From: Haloarcula hispanica ATCC 33960 | Lineage (GTDB): Archaea > Halobacteriota > Halobacteria > Halobacteriales > Haloarculaceae | Reading direction: 5' to 3' | Length of the DNA stretch: 64,000 nt | Assembly: GCF_000223905.1 (NCBI RefSeq) | Contig: NC_015948.1 | Location: 1,364,001-1,428,000, forward strand | In this document: positions 17,152-24,912 of the stretch, piece after piece | How the letters are laid out: every line of letters starts with the position of its first letter | Numbering within the stretch: position 1 is the stretch's first letter | Program-made: the position numbers and the translations under genes | The notes under the pieces: model-generated | Seen by the model: the letters and a program-made list of their open reading frames with translations, nothing else | What the model was told of the DNA's origin: nothing | Database searches by the model: none

Positions 17152-18594
17152 TTAGTCGTCAGCTGGGCGCGACTGCGTGCCGATATCCGGGCGGGTAACG
17201 TCTCGGTCCGTCGCCTCGCCGTCGATATCGTAGGGATACTCGCCGGTGACACAGCCGAGACAGAGGTCAGCCCGGCTCTTGTCCAGCGTTTCCGCGATGG
17301 CATCGATAGAGAGATACGACAGCGAGTCCGCCTCGATTTCGTCGCGAATCTCGTCGACGGACTGGTTCCCGGCGATGAGTTCATCGCGGGAGGCCATGTC
17401 GATGCCCATGTAGCACGGGGCGACGATGGGCGGCGCGCCGATACGGACGTGGACCTCCTCGGCCCCGGCGTCTTTCAACAACTGAATCAGTTGCGTCGAG
17501 GTGGTCCCGCGGACGATAGAGTCGTCGATGATGGTGACGCTTTTCCCCTCGATGGTCGATTTGATGGGGTTGAGTTTCAACCGGACGGCCCGTTCGCGCT
17601 CGTCCTGAGTCGGCATGATGAACGTCCGGCCGACGTACCGGTTTTTCATCAGCCCCTCTGCGAACTCGATGTCCGAGCCGTCGTCCTGTGCGGCCTCTGC
17701 GTAGCCCGAGGCAAACGCGCGCCCGGAGTCAGGAACCGGGAGCACGACATCGGATTCGACGCCGGACTCCTCCCAGAGTTTCCGGCCCAGTTCGCGCCGG
17801 ACCTCGTAGACGAGGTTCTCGTCGATGGTCGAGTCCGGTCGCGCGAAGTAGACGTGCTCGAAGAAGCAGTGGGCCGTGTTCTCGGGCTCGACGAGCTGGT
17901 AGGTGTCGTAGCCGGTGCCGTCGGCGTGCAAGACGACGAGTTCGCCGGGCTTGACGTCTCGGATGAGTTCGCCGTCGAGCGTGTCGATGGCGGCCGACTC
18001 GGAGGCGAGGACGTAGCCGTCCTCGAGTTCGCCGATGCACAGCGGTCGGTTCCCCTGCGGGTCGCGCACGCCGAGCACCGTCTCGTCGTGCATAATCGTC
18101 AGCGAGTACGACCCGTGGATACGGTTCATCGTCCGCTTGACAGCCCGAACCAGATCCTCCTCTAAGAGATTACGCGCGAGGTCGTGGGCGATGACCTCAG
18201 TGTCGCCGTCGGACGTGAAGGCATGGCCGAGGTCGGCCAGTTCGTCGCCGATTTCGTCGGCGTTGACGAGGTTCCCGTTGTGGGACAGCCCCAGCGACCC
18301 CGACTTGAACGAGACGGAGAACGGCTGGGCACAGCAGGCGTTGACGCTCCCGGCGGTCGGGTATCGGACGTGGCCGATACCGTTCGCGCCGTTGAGCGAT
18401 TCCAGGTCACCGGGGTCGAAGGCGTCACCGACGAGTCCCATTTCGACGTGGCTGTACTGCTGGAACCCGTCGTGGGTGACGATACCGGCTGATTCCTGAC
18501 CGCGGTGCTGGAGCGCGTACAAGGAGTAGTAAAGCGGTCGGGCGGCGTCACGGTCCTCCAAAGAGATGCCAACAACGCCGCACTTCTCGTGCAT
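17152..18594 (-). CDS. purF: amidophosphoribosyltransferase
   Basis: A 480-residue enzyme for the first committed purine step, PRPP + glutamine to phosphoribosylamine. The N-terminal Ntn-hydrolase glutaminase domain exposes Cys5 after removal of a short propeptide (MHEK-CGVVGI). The phosphoribosyltransferase domain carries VTIIDDSIVRGTT for PRPP binding. Cysteines equivalent to the [4Fe-4S] ligands of Bacillus-type PurF are visible: HCFFEHVYFARP, APCYMGIDMA and LCLGCVTGEYP. Thus it belongs to the Fe-S, propeptide-processed class. It lies 14 nt after rpl37e and is likely co-transcribed with lsm and rpl37e. Confidence 0.95.
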   Translation of the reverse strand: MHEKCGVVGISLEDRDAARPLYYSLYALQHRGQESAGIVTHDGFQQYSHVEMGLVGDAFDPGDLESLNGANGIGHVRYPTAGSVNACCAQPFSVSFKSGSLGLSHNGNLVNADEIGDELADLGHAFTSDGDTEVIAHDLARNLLEEDLVRAVKRTMNRIHGSYSLTIMHDETVLGVRDPQGNRPLCIGELEDGYVLASESAAIDTLDGELIRDVKPGELVVLHADGTGYDTYQLVEPENTAHCFFEHVYFARPDSTIDENLVYEVRRELGRKLWEESGVESDVVLPVPDSGRAFASGYAEAAQDDGSDIEFAEGLMKNRYVGRTFIMPTQDERERAVRLKLNPIKSTIEGKSVTIIDDSIVRGTTSTQLIQLLKDAGAEEVHVRIGAPPIVAPCYMGIDMASRDELIAGNQSVDEIRDEIEADSLSYLSIDAIAETLDKSRADLCLGCVTGEYPYDIDGEATDRDVTRPDIGTQSRPADD

Positions 18595-18608
18595 TTGTGT
18601 TGAGTGTG

Positions 18609-18782
18609 TTATTCGCCCGCTTTCGACTGCCACTCGTAGTCACGCCGCTTGGCCGACTTGCCGAAACCGCACGACGAGCAGACCTTCTTTTTCGTGTGAT
18701 ACGACTTTTCGCCACACCGGCGACACTTCGTGTGTGTCGTGGTGTTTTTCTTGCCCTGACTCGGAGTTCCTGCGCCAGTCAT
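18609..18782 (-). CDS. rpl37e: 50S ribosomal protein L37e
   Basis: A 57-residue basic zinc-ribbon ribosomal protein. It carries [10 protein letters not shown] and [17 protein letters not shown], giving a four-cysteine zinc site, and starts [12 protein letters not shown], the standard archaeal/eukaryotic L37e N-terminus. Its start codon overlaps the lsm stop (ATGA), an arrangement known from other haloarchaea. It binds 23S rRNA in the large subunit. Confidence 0.95.
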
Positions 18783-18961
18783 GGAGTAATTGAGACGACG
18801 TTATCGCCGCGTATAATCGTTGTGTCTTCATCCTCGACGACGAGGTTCATGTGTTGGTCGTAGCCGGTGAGTTCCCCTTCGAAGATTTCGCCACCCTTCA
18901 GCTGTACGGTGACTGTCTCACCGAGGGACGCTTCGAGTACATCCAGCGGTCGTCCACTCAT
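18779..18961 (-). CDS. lsm: archaeal LSm (Sm-like) RNA-binding protein
   Basis: A 60-residue minimal Sm-fold protein forming heptameric rings that bind U-rich RNA and tRNA precursors. Sm1 motif is [28 protein letters not shown] and Sm2 is [10 protein letters not shown], both diagnostic; the protein lacks the longer loop 4 seen in other archaea, as is usual in haloarchaea. It heads the lsm-rpl37e-purF operon. CTTAAACG at 18986-18993 (minus strand) is a TATA box about 28 nt upstream, so the mRNA is leaderless. Confidence 0.94.
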
Positions 18962-19034
18962 GTACGGTTTGGATAGTGACGGGCGCTTAAACGTACCGTT
19001 TGTATGGTGGCACGCGCGAGGCCGGTCCGCTTCC

Positions 19035-20093
19035 CTACACGTCGACGCTAAAGGGCGCTCGGTCGGCCGCTCGGACGGCGAAGCCGGCCAGCAGGTCTGC
19101 GAGCACGTCGAGGTCGTCGGGGTCGATGACCTCAACCGGTGTGTGCATGTAGCGGTTCGGCAGTCCGACGTTGACCGACGGAATCCCACCCCGAGAAGTG
19201 TAGAAGGCGTCCGCGTCGGTTCCGGTCCTGCTGCCCGTCGCCTGCAACTGAATGTCGATGTCCTCCTCTTTGCCGGTCTCTCGGAGAGCGTCGACGGCGA
19301 CCGGATGGTTCGCGCTCCCGCGAGCGACGACCGGTCCCGCACCGAGTTCGACGCCGGTGTCGGCTTTGCCCGGCGAACCCGGCGAGTCCGTCGCGTGGGT
19401 CACGTCAACGGCGATAGCGACATCCGGCGCGAGATCGAACCCGACCATCTTCGCCCCCTGGACGCCGACCTCCTCCTGCACCGTGGAGACGGCGTACACC
19501 GTCGCGTCCGCACCGGCCTCCGCCGCGCGCCGAAGCCCCTCAGCGGCCGCCCAGATGCCGATACGGTTGTCCATTCCTCGGGCCGCGAGGCGGCCGTTCT
19601 CCAGTTCGCTCAGCGTCTGGACGAACGTCACCGGGTCGCCGCGGTCGACGAGTGATTCCACCTCGTCACCGTCCTCGGCCCCCACGTCGACGTGCTGTTC
19701 GGCGATCTCCGGCACGGAGTCGTCGTCCGAATCCCGGAGGTGAATCGCGGTCTGGCCCACGACGCCCGATACCGGCCCGTCGGCCGTGTGAATGGTGACG
19801 TGTTGCCCGCGCGAGACGGTCTTGTCCGAGCCGCCGATGCGGCCCAGTTTGACGAAGCCGTCGTCGGTGAGGTCCCGGACGATGAAGCCGATTTCGTCGC
19901 CGTGGCCCGCGAGCGCGACGGTCGTGTCGCCACCTTCGACCTTCGCGACGGCGTTGCCGTAGTCGTCCGTTCGGACCTCGTCGGCGAACTCGCTGACGTA
20001 GTCGAGCCACACCCGCTGGCTGTCGGCCTCGTACCCCGACGGGCCGGGCGTCGTCAGAAGCGATTCCAGGAACTCGCGTCGTCGTGTGTCCAT
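19035..20093 (-). CDS. M42 family metallopeptidase (TET-type aminopeptidase)
   Basis: A 352-residue di-metal aminopeptidase. Metal and catalytic residues are recognisable: His-x-Asp in ALAGHGDEIGFIV, Asp in GMDNRIGIWAA, the Glu pair in TVQEEVGVQGA, Asp in VAIAVDVTHATD, and His in YMHTPVEVIDPDD. The domain inserted between the first and second metal motifs is the usual beta-barrel dimerisation domain. Such enzymes form dodecameric tetrahedra that degrade peptides released by the proteasome. Start 20093 (MDTRRRE) is chosen over a longer frame lacking homology. Confidence 0.92.
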   Translation of the reverse strand: MDTRRREFLESLLTTPGPSGYEADSQRVWLDYVSEFADEVRTDDYGNAVAKVEGGDTTVALAGHGDEIGFIVRDLTDDGFVKLGRIGGSDKTVSRGQHVTIHTADGPVSGVVGQTAIHLRDSDDDSVPEIAEQHVDVGAEDGDEVESLVDRGDPVTFVQTLSELENGRLAARGMDNRIGIWAAAEGLRRAAEAGADATVYAVSTVQEEVGVQGAKMVGFDLAPDVAIAVDVTHATDSPGSPGKADTGVELGAGPVVARGSANHPVAVDALRETGKEEDIDIQLQATGSRTGTDADAFYTSRGGIPSVNVGLPNRYMHTPVEVIDPDDLDVLADLLAGFAVRAADRAPFSVDV

Positions 20094-20207
20094 ATGCGGG
20101 ATAATCACCCCGTGGTCATGAAAACAGCGGACGGCACGTGGTCTGGGACCGTCCCACCGTGGCTCTGGTACCGCCACGGCTAAGAGTCACGGCGTCGAAC
20201 TGTCAGT

Positions 20208-20489
20208 ATGGCCGAATTCACTCTCCTCGAACTGCATCTCGACGGCGCTGAGTTCACTGCGAACGCTCCGTTCAGTTCCTCGGACGATGACGAAAAATCG
20301 GAGCGCACTTCGCGGTGGTCCCGGTCCCGGACGAGCGAGACGACCAACGAAACGGACGCTGAGGCTGACGGTGGCCGTAACGTCGGTCGCCTCGCGCTCG
20401 CGGTACTCGGTGCCGTCGGGCTCGTCGCGGTCGTCCTGCGTCTGTACCTCGGTGGGTCAGACGGCGACGACAGCGACGAAGCCCTTTGA
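20208..20489 (+). CDS. hypothetical acidic protein with a C-terminal membrane segment
   Basis: A 93-residue protein: residues 1-20 form two short strands (FTLLELHLDGAEFTANAPF), 24-55 are a charged, Ser/Thr-rich low-complexity region, and about 58-80 are one hydrophobic helix (LALAVLGAVGLVAVVL), followed by an acidic tail. The stop codon coincides with the left edge of the structured element that begins at about 20488, so the last residues may have been changed by its insertion. I recognise no family. Confidence 0.6.
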   Translation: MAEFTLLELHLDGAEFTANAPFSSSDDDEKSERTSRWSRSRTSETTNETDAEADGGRNVGRLALAVLGAVGLVAVVLRLYLGGSDGDDSDEAL

Positions 20490-20870
20490 CCTCCTCCCAC
20501 GCCTGAAGGCGCGGGATTCCCGCGGCACCGCACCGCTAGGTTGGGAGTTTCAGGTTTGTAGCCAGGTCGGCATGACCGGACTCCTGGCGGGGCCAAGCCG
20601 CCGTTACTCCTATCCCCGGTATGGGGATTCAGAGTTACCGTGTGTCGGAATCCACAGCCAGCGGCCCGAAAGGGATTCTTTTGGACGTAGCGTGGCCTGA
20701 ATCCCGATATTATCCGTTTATCTGGGCGGCTGATCCGCCTCGGTATGGTCATGCATACGGTGTCACCGGTTATAAAACTCCGGCTGAGTGAGGCTACAGG
20801 CGAAGCTGCCGGGTTGTCGGCTTCATCCACACCCCTGAAGGGGTGGGCTTTCGCCTTGCTCCCGCTGTAA
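20488..20870. mobile_element. TnpB-less IS200/IS605-type (IS1341-like) remnant or MITE
   Basis: The left end contains hairpin CCCACGCC-TGAA-GGCGCGGG (20496-20515). The right end contains ACCCC-TGAA-GGGGT (20831-20844) followed by GGGCTTTCGCC. Both resemble the subterminal palindromes with a TGAA loop found at the ends of haloarchaeal IS1341-type elements. Between them are further stems (ATCCCC/GGGGAT at 20612-20628; GGGATTC 20672-20678 with GAATCCC 20699-20705) and no transposase frame. I read it as an internally deleted element or MITE. The exact ends cannot be fixed by eye. Confidence 0.55.
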
Positions 20871-20936
20871 GACGCCGTCCAACTCCACAGCAAGGCCACG
20901 AACCGAACGCCGGTGGTCGTTTTCACAGGGAGAAGG

Positions 20937-20945
20937 CCTATTTTC
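20937..20945 (+). promoter_or_regulatory. TATA-like box of the metalloprotease gene
   Basis: CCTATTTTC is centred about 25 nt upstream of ATG 20966, just outside the structured element. It supports the internal start over a longer frame that begins at 20843 inside the element. Confidence 0.55.
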
Positions 20946-20965
20946 TCCGGCCACATTTCAGACGT

Positions 20966-21916
20966 ATGGGAATATACCACAGCGTTCAGGCTGTCGCCGG
21001 TGCGACCGGTGACGGCCCCATCGACTGGAGTGCCGTCGCCGACGCCGCGAAGGGCGCGACGGACACGGGCGACCTCACCGTCGAGACGCCCGAACGCGAC
21101 GGCTACGCCACCGACGTTCGGGACGCCAGAGATCGCGTCCGGGAGGTCGGCGAACTCGCCTTCGACCTGCCCGAAACCGTCGAGATCCAGAACCGCCACC
21201 ACTGGATTGACGCCAACGTCGCCACGTTCAGCCGCGTGATGGAGCCGATTGAACAGCAGGCCGAGTACATCCCCGGCATCGCCCGCGTCGTCAACACCGG
21301 ATCGATGGCCGTTGCGCTCTCGTTTCTGGGGAACAACGTCCTGGGTCAGTACGACCCCGTCCTGCTCGCGGACAACGACGCCCACGCGCTGTACTTCGTG
21401 CGCCCCAACATCCATCGGGTCGCCGACCAGTTGAACGTCGAGCGGGACCGCTTCCGCCGCTGGATCGCGTTCCACGAGGTCACCCACGCGGCGGAGTTCG
21501 GCGCGGCCCCGTGGCTGTCCGACCACCTCGAAACGGCGATGGAGGACGCCATCGACAACCTCACCGACGGCAACATCGACCGGACGACGCTGGGCGAACT
21601 CGACACCACGATGACCGCCGTCGAGGGGTACGCGGAACTGCTGATGGACCGCGCCTTCGACGACGAGTACGACGACCTGCGCCGAAAAGTCGACGAGCGC
21701 CGGCAGGGGCGTGGCCCCATCGCGTCGCTCATGCGCCGGCTGCTCGGCCTCGGGATGAAGCGCCAGCAGTACGAGCGCGGGAAGGCGTTCTTCGACACGG
21801 TCGCCGACGCCCGCGGCGTCGCTGCGGCCGGGCGCGTCTGGGACTCGCCGGACACCCTCCCCACCGAAGACGAGATAGAGACGCCGACGCTGTGGATCGA
21901 CCGCGTCGACCCCTGA
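20966..21916 (+). CDS. zincin-like metalloprotease (DUF2342/F420-associated family)
   Basis: A 316-residue protein with a zinc-binding HExxH motif in FHEVTHAAEFGAAPWL (about residues 170-185) and a downstream Glu-rich helix, TAVEGYAELLMDRAFDD, that can supply the third ligand. The rest is mostly helical. This matches the family annotated as zinc-dependent metalloprotease or coenzyme F420 biosynthesis-associated protein in actinobacteria and haloarchaea; its true substrate is unknown. Conserved GSMAVALSFLGNNVLGQYDP lies before the active site. Confidence 0.83.
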   Translation: MGIYHSVQAVAGATGDGPIDWSAVADAAKGATDTGDLTVETPERDGYATDVRDARDRVREVGELAFDLPETVEIQNRHHWIDANVATFSRVMEPIEQQAEYIPGIARVVNTGSMAVALSFLGNNVLGQYDPVLLADNDAHALYFVRPNIHRVADQLNVERDRFRRWIAFHEVTHAAEFGAAPWLSDHLETAMEDAIDNLTDGNIDRTTLGELDTTMTAVEGYAELLMDRAFDDEYDDLRRKVDERRQGRGPIASLMRRLLGLGMKRQQYERGKAFFDTVADARGVAAAGRVWDSPDTLPTEDEIETPTLWIDRVDP

Positions 21917-21952
21917 AAGAGCTACGACACGCCGCGTGGCCGCACGGACCGC

Positions 21953-22483
21953 TTATTTCTCCGGTTCTTCCACAGGCGCTTCGATCTTCGCGACGTCGAG
22001 GAGGATTTCGCTGTTCGATTCGTCGACGGCGACAACCGTCCCGGCGACGACGAGCTTCGAGATTGGCGTCGGCCCGAGAATGACGGCCTGTCCCTCGCTG
22101 AAGTCCTGCACCGAGCTCTGGAGGTGGAACCGGGCACGGCACTTCTCCGGGTCGTGGACGTTCGTGAAGTTGATTTCCTCGACGGTGACGTCGACGCGCT
22201 CGTAGTCGTGGGCAACGACGACGCTCTCGGCCTCGTCTATCTGTTGGCGGTCGATTGCGTCGAAGGCCTCGGACGTCGGCTTGTACCCGCCCGTCGGGCC
22301 GGGAATGCCTTCGACGAGTCCCAGCGAGGTCAGACTCTGCATCTGGTTCCGTACCGTTCCGGGGTTCCGGTCGATCTCCTCCGCGATTGTCTCGCCGGTA
22401 ACTGCCTCACCGGTCTGTTGATACCTGTTTACCAGCGTCGTAAGCATTGTTCGCTGGCTGTTGTTCAGATCGATGCTAACCAT
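21953..22483 (-). CDS. HTH-domain transcriptional regulator
   Basis: A 176-residue protein. Residues 1-75 form a winged helix (LNNSQRTMLTTLVNRY, then VTGETIAEEIDRNPGTVRNQMQSLTSLGLVEG) of the kind found in archaeal Rrf2/CBS-associated regulators, followed by a short linker with GGYKPTSEAFDAI. Residues about 85-170 form a separate beta-rich domain (VDVTVEEINFTNV to SEILLDVAKIE). The target genes are unknown. A minus-strand TATA (CTACTTATCC on the plus strand, 22505-22514) sits 27 nt upstream of the start, so the mRNA is leaderless. Confidence 0.78.
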   Translation of the reverse strand: MVSIDLNNSQRTMLTTLVNRYQQTGEAVTGETIAEEIDRNPGTVRNQMQSLTSLGLVEGIPGPTGGYKPTSEAFDAIDRQQIDEAESVVVAHDYERVDVTVEEINFTNVHDPEKCRARFHLQSSVQDFSEGQAVILGPTPISKLVVAGTVVAVDESNSEILLDVAKIEAPVEEPEK

Positions 22484-22559
22484 ACCGGTGTGTATCGGGA
22501 GCGGCTACTTATCCCATTGGGTTCACTCATTTGAACGCCGGTCGAACTCATAGACGGAC

Positions 22560-24104
22560 CTACTCCATGTATCCCAGTTGTTTCAGCCGGTCTTCGACGG
22601 CGTCGCCGTCGTCGCTTCCGAGGGCGTCCTCGATACTGAGTGGGGCACGCTCGCCGACAGCGGGGTCCTGGGGGAACACCGGGAGGACCTCGCCGCGCAT
22701 GTCCGTCGGCACCGCACAGCCGTGGGCGGCCAGCACCGTCGGCGCGATGTCGAGAATGCTGATTCTGTCGAGTTCGCCCTGCGGCTCGAAGTCCGGCCCG
22801 CTGGCGGCGAAGATGCCGTAGGGCGTGTTCTCGGCCGCCCAGCGGTCGGGGCCGCTCTGGACGGTCCCGCCGCCGATGCCGTCGTTGACGTGGACGCCCG
22901 GGCGCTGGTCGACGACGACCTCCGGGCCGGCGTCGACGTAGGGGCCGTTGTACACGTCCTCGCCTCTGTAGACGTCCGTGAACAGCGGGCCGTGCTCGTC
23001 TTCTACCTCGCGGAGGTCGGCCATGAGCGACTCACGGACCGATTCTACGTCGAACCGGGGGTTGATGTACACCGGCCCCTGCCCGCTGGCGACGACCTTC
23101 GTCTGTTCCAGGTCGATGGCTTCGAGCTTGCGGTCCCGTTTGACGCCGTCGCGCTGCGGGACGAGTTGCTGGATGGACTCGGGGACGACGCGGGCAAGTG
23201 TGTCGACCAGTCCAGCCCGCTTTGCGACCGCGAGCAGGTTCTCGCGGTCGAGCCCGATTCGAGTGAGCACGGCGTCGACGCTCGTATCCCGGACCTGGTA
23301 GCCGTTCTCGGCCAGCCACTCGTTGATGTAGAACTCCGTCTGGGTCGCGTCACAGCCGTGGTCGGACATCAGGACGAGGTTCAGGTCCTCGCGGTCGTCG
23401 AGCCGGCCGACCCACTCGTCGACCAGTTGCCACGCGCGCAGACTGGGCTCGTCGTCCCAGAAGAAGTGATGCAGGACGTTGAGATAGAACAGCGTGACGT
23501 GGACGAAATCGAGGTCCCGCTCGTCCATGAGCGTCGTCGCCACCTCGAAGCGCTTCTCTAGCAGGTCCAGAATGGCCTCGACTTCCGCGCCGCGCTCGTC
23601 GTTCGAGGACAGCAGCGGGTCCGGGTGGACGCTGTAATCGAACCGTGATTCGAGTTCGTCGGCCAGTTCCGGCGGCGAGGTGTAGCCGGAGCTGATCGAC
23701 CGGTATTCGCCCTCGACGGCGTCCGGACCCCCGGCGACGACGAGGTCGTCGATGTCCCGCGGCGGGTACATCGTCGGCATGTTGACGACACCGGCCGACT
23801 GCCCCTCGTCGTTGAGGTAGTCCCACAGCTCGGCGGTGTCGTAGTCGCCGCCGTTCATCACGTTGATCTCGCCCGCGGCGAGGTCGACGTTCTCGAACCA
23901 GAAGACGCCGAACCCGCCCGGGTCTTTGCCCGAGGAGTAGCACTTCCAGTTCGGGAACGTCACCGGCGGCAGACAGCTCTGCGTCCCCGCCCAGGTGCCG
24001 GTGTCCCGCAGCGCGGCCAGATTCGGGAGCTCGCCGGCCTCGATCCACGGGTCGAGCAGTTCCCAGCTCGCTCCGTCGAGTCCGACGACGAGGGTCTTCG
24101 TCAT
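22560..24104 (-). CDS. alkaline phosphatase-superfamily phosphodiesterase
   Basis: A 514-residue protein of the type I phosphodiesterase/nucleotide pyrophosphatase group. It begins TLVVGLDGASWELL, the first metal-binding Asp motif, and has the nucleophile region LPPVTFPNWKCYSSGKDP (Thr in PVTFPN). MSDHGCD supplies the second metal-binding Asp-His, and the C-terminal half includes DIAPTVLAAHGCAVPTDMRG, a hallmark of the family. There is no signal peptide, so the protein is probably cytosolic. The substrate (nucleotide, phospholipid or sugar phosphodiester) is undetermined. Confidence 0.85.
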   Translation of the reverse strand: MTKTLVVGLDGASWELLDPWIEAGELPNLAALRDTGTWAGTQSCLPPVTFPNWKCYSSGKDPGGFGVFWFENVDLAAGEINVMNGGDYDTAELWDYLNDEGQSAGVVNMPTMYPPRDIDDLVVAGGPDAVEGEYRSISSGYTSPPELADELESRFDYSVHPDPLLSSNDERGAEVEAILDLLEKRFEVATTLMDERDLDFVHVTLFYLNVLHHFFWDDEPSLRAWQLVDEWVGRLDDREDLNLVLMSDHGCDATQTEFYINEWLAENGYQVRDTSVDAVLTRIGLDRENLLAVAKRAGLVDTLARVVPESIQQLVPQRDGVKRDRKLEAIDLEQTKVVASGQGPVYINPRFDVESVRESLMADLREVEDEHGPLFTDVYRGEDVYNGPYVDAGPEVVVDQRPGVHVNDGIGGGTVQSGPDRWAAENTPYGIFAASGPDFEPQGELDRISILDIAPTVLAAHGCAVPTDMRGEVLPVFPQDPAVGERAPLSIEDALGSDDGDAVEDRLKQLGYME

Positions 24105-24194
24105 GTTGCGACGGAGACAGGCGAGTCACTAGTCCCTTTCGCACCCCGTCCAAGGGGTTGGGAACCGACCGGTCGGCTGAAACGGACAACGCGT

Positions 24195-24204
24195 CACTTT
24201 TGAG
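24195..24204 (+). promoter_or_regulatory. TATA-like box of the DUF5796 gene
   Basis: CACTTTTGAG is centred 27 nt upstream of ATG 24226, consistent with a leaderless mRNA. Confidence 0.5.
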
Positions 24205-24225
24205 CGCGCCGCCGGAAGGGCCGGT

Positions 24226-24651
24226 ATGAGCAACCGGTCGGACATCGCACCGGACACCGTCTCGGTCGAGTTGACCGAGGACGGCGTCGTCGTGGAGTAC
24301 CTCGACGGCCGCCAGGCGTTCTATCACGGCGTCCCAACGGCGGTCGAAGGGAGTATCCAGACTGCGCCGGGAAAAGACACACACGTCCTGATTACCGACG
24401 AGACGGAGACGTCGGGCATCCTCGTGTACGTCAACGACCTCCGGACCCACGACGATATTCTCGAAGAGACAGGCGTCGGACGGGTCATCCTCGACGACGG
24501 CGAGGAGGACGAACTGTTCCCCGGCGTCACGGTCCGGGACAATCAGATGCGGACGAAAGTGGAAGTGGACTACGACGTAACGAACGGCCGCGTGTTCGTC
24601 TTCGAGGAAGACGAACTCGGCGAGCGGAGCTTCGAGATCGTCGAGGCGTGA
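24226..24651 (+). CDS. DUF5796 family protein
   Basis: A 141-residue, very acidic, beta-rich protein without membrane segments. The pattern begins DTVSVELTEDGVVVEYLDGR and includes HVLITDETETSGILVYVNDLRTHDDILEETGVGR, which I associate with the haloarchaea-specific DUF5796. Function unknown. It stands alone, divergent from the phosphodiesterase gene (121 nt apart). Confidence 0.78.
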   Translation: MSNRSDIAPDTVSVELTEDGVVVEYLDGRQAFYHGVPTAVEGSIQTAPGKDTHVLITDETETSGILVYVNDLRTHDDILEETGVGRVILDDGEEDELFPGVTVRDNQMRTKVEVDYDVTNGRVFVFEEDELGERSFEIVEA

Positions 24652-24692
24652 TGCCTGTGGTGTGGGTGGCGTGACTGCGAGGGCGAGGGCCG

Positions 24693-24827
24693 CTACTGGA
24701 TGTAGGACGGGTCTTCGTCGTCACAGTTCTCCTCGTGCTGGCGCGCGTCGCTCTGGTCGTCGAACATCAGGCCACAGGTCTCGCACTTGTACCAAGTGAC
24801 CTCGTCTCGCTCGGTTTGGACAACCAT
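24693..24827 (-). CDS. small C2HC zinc-finger protein (DUF7128-like)
   Basis: A 44-residue protein carrying one zinc finger: KCETCGLMFDDQSDARQHEENC, that is Cys-x2-Cys then His-x4-Cys. Tiny haloarchaeal zinc-finger proteins of this sort have been shown elsewhere to affect stress and biofilm phenotypes, but this one's role is unknown. GTATATTATTTT at 24851-24862 lies about 29 nt upstream of its start and is also positioned for the divergent AAA ATPase gene. Confidence 0.82.
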   Translation of the reverse strand: MVVQTERDEVTWYKCETCGLMFDDQSDARQHEENCDDEDPSYIQ

Positions 24828-24850
24828 ACCTGAAATTCCGACGGCCGACC

Positions 24851-24862
24851 GTATATTATTTT
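24851..24862. promoter_or_regulatory. AT-rich TATA element between zinc-finger gene and second Cdc48
   Basis: GTATATTATTTT is the only AT-rich island in this 85-nt divergent region. Read on the minus strand it fits a leaderless start for the zinc-finger gene at 24827. On the plus strand it would give a leader of about 30 nt for the AAA ATPase at 24913. Confidence 0.5.
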
Positions 24863-24912
24863 CCCGCAACACAACGGGAACCCTCAAGGGAGTCGGATTG
24901 CAAGAAGGCGGC

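Noticed and set aside
23350-24450. A 366-codon minus-strand frame overlapping the phosphodiesterase gene
   Set aside because: It is a frame-shifted Arg-rich translation of the same region; the phosphodiesterase frame carries the metal-binding motifs.
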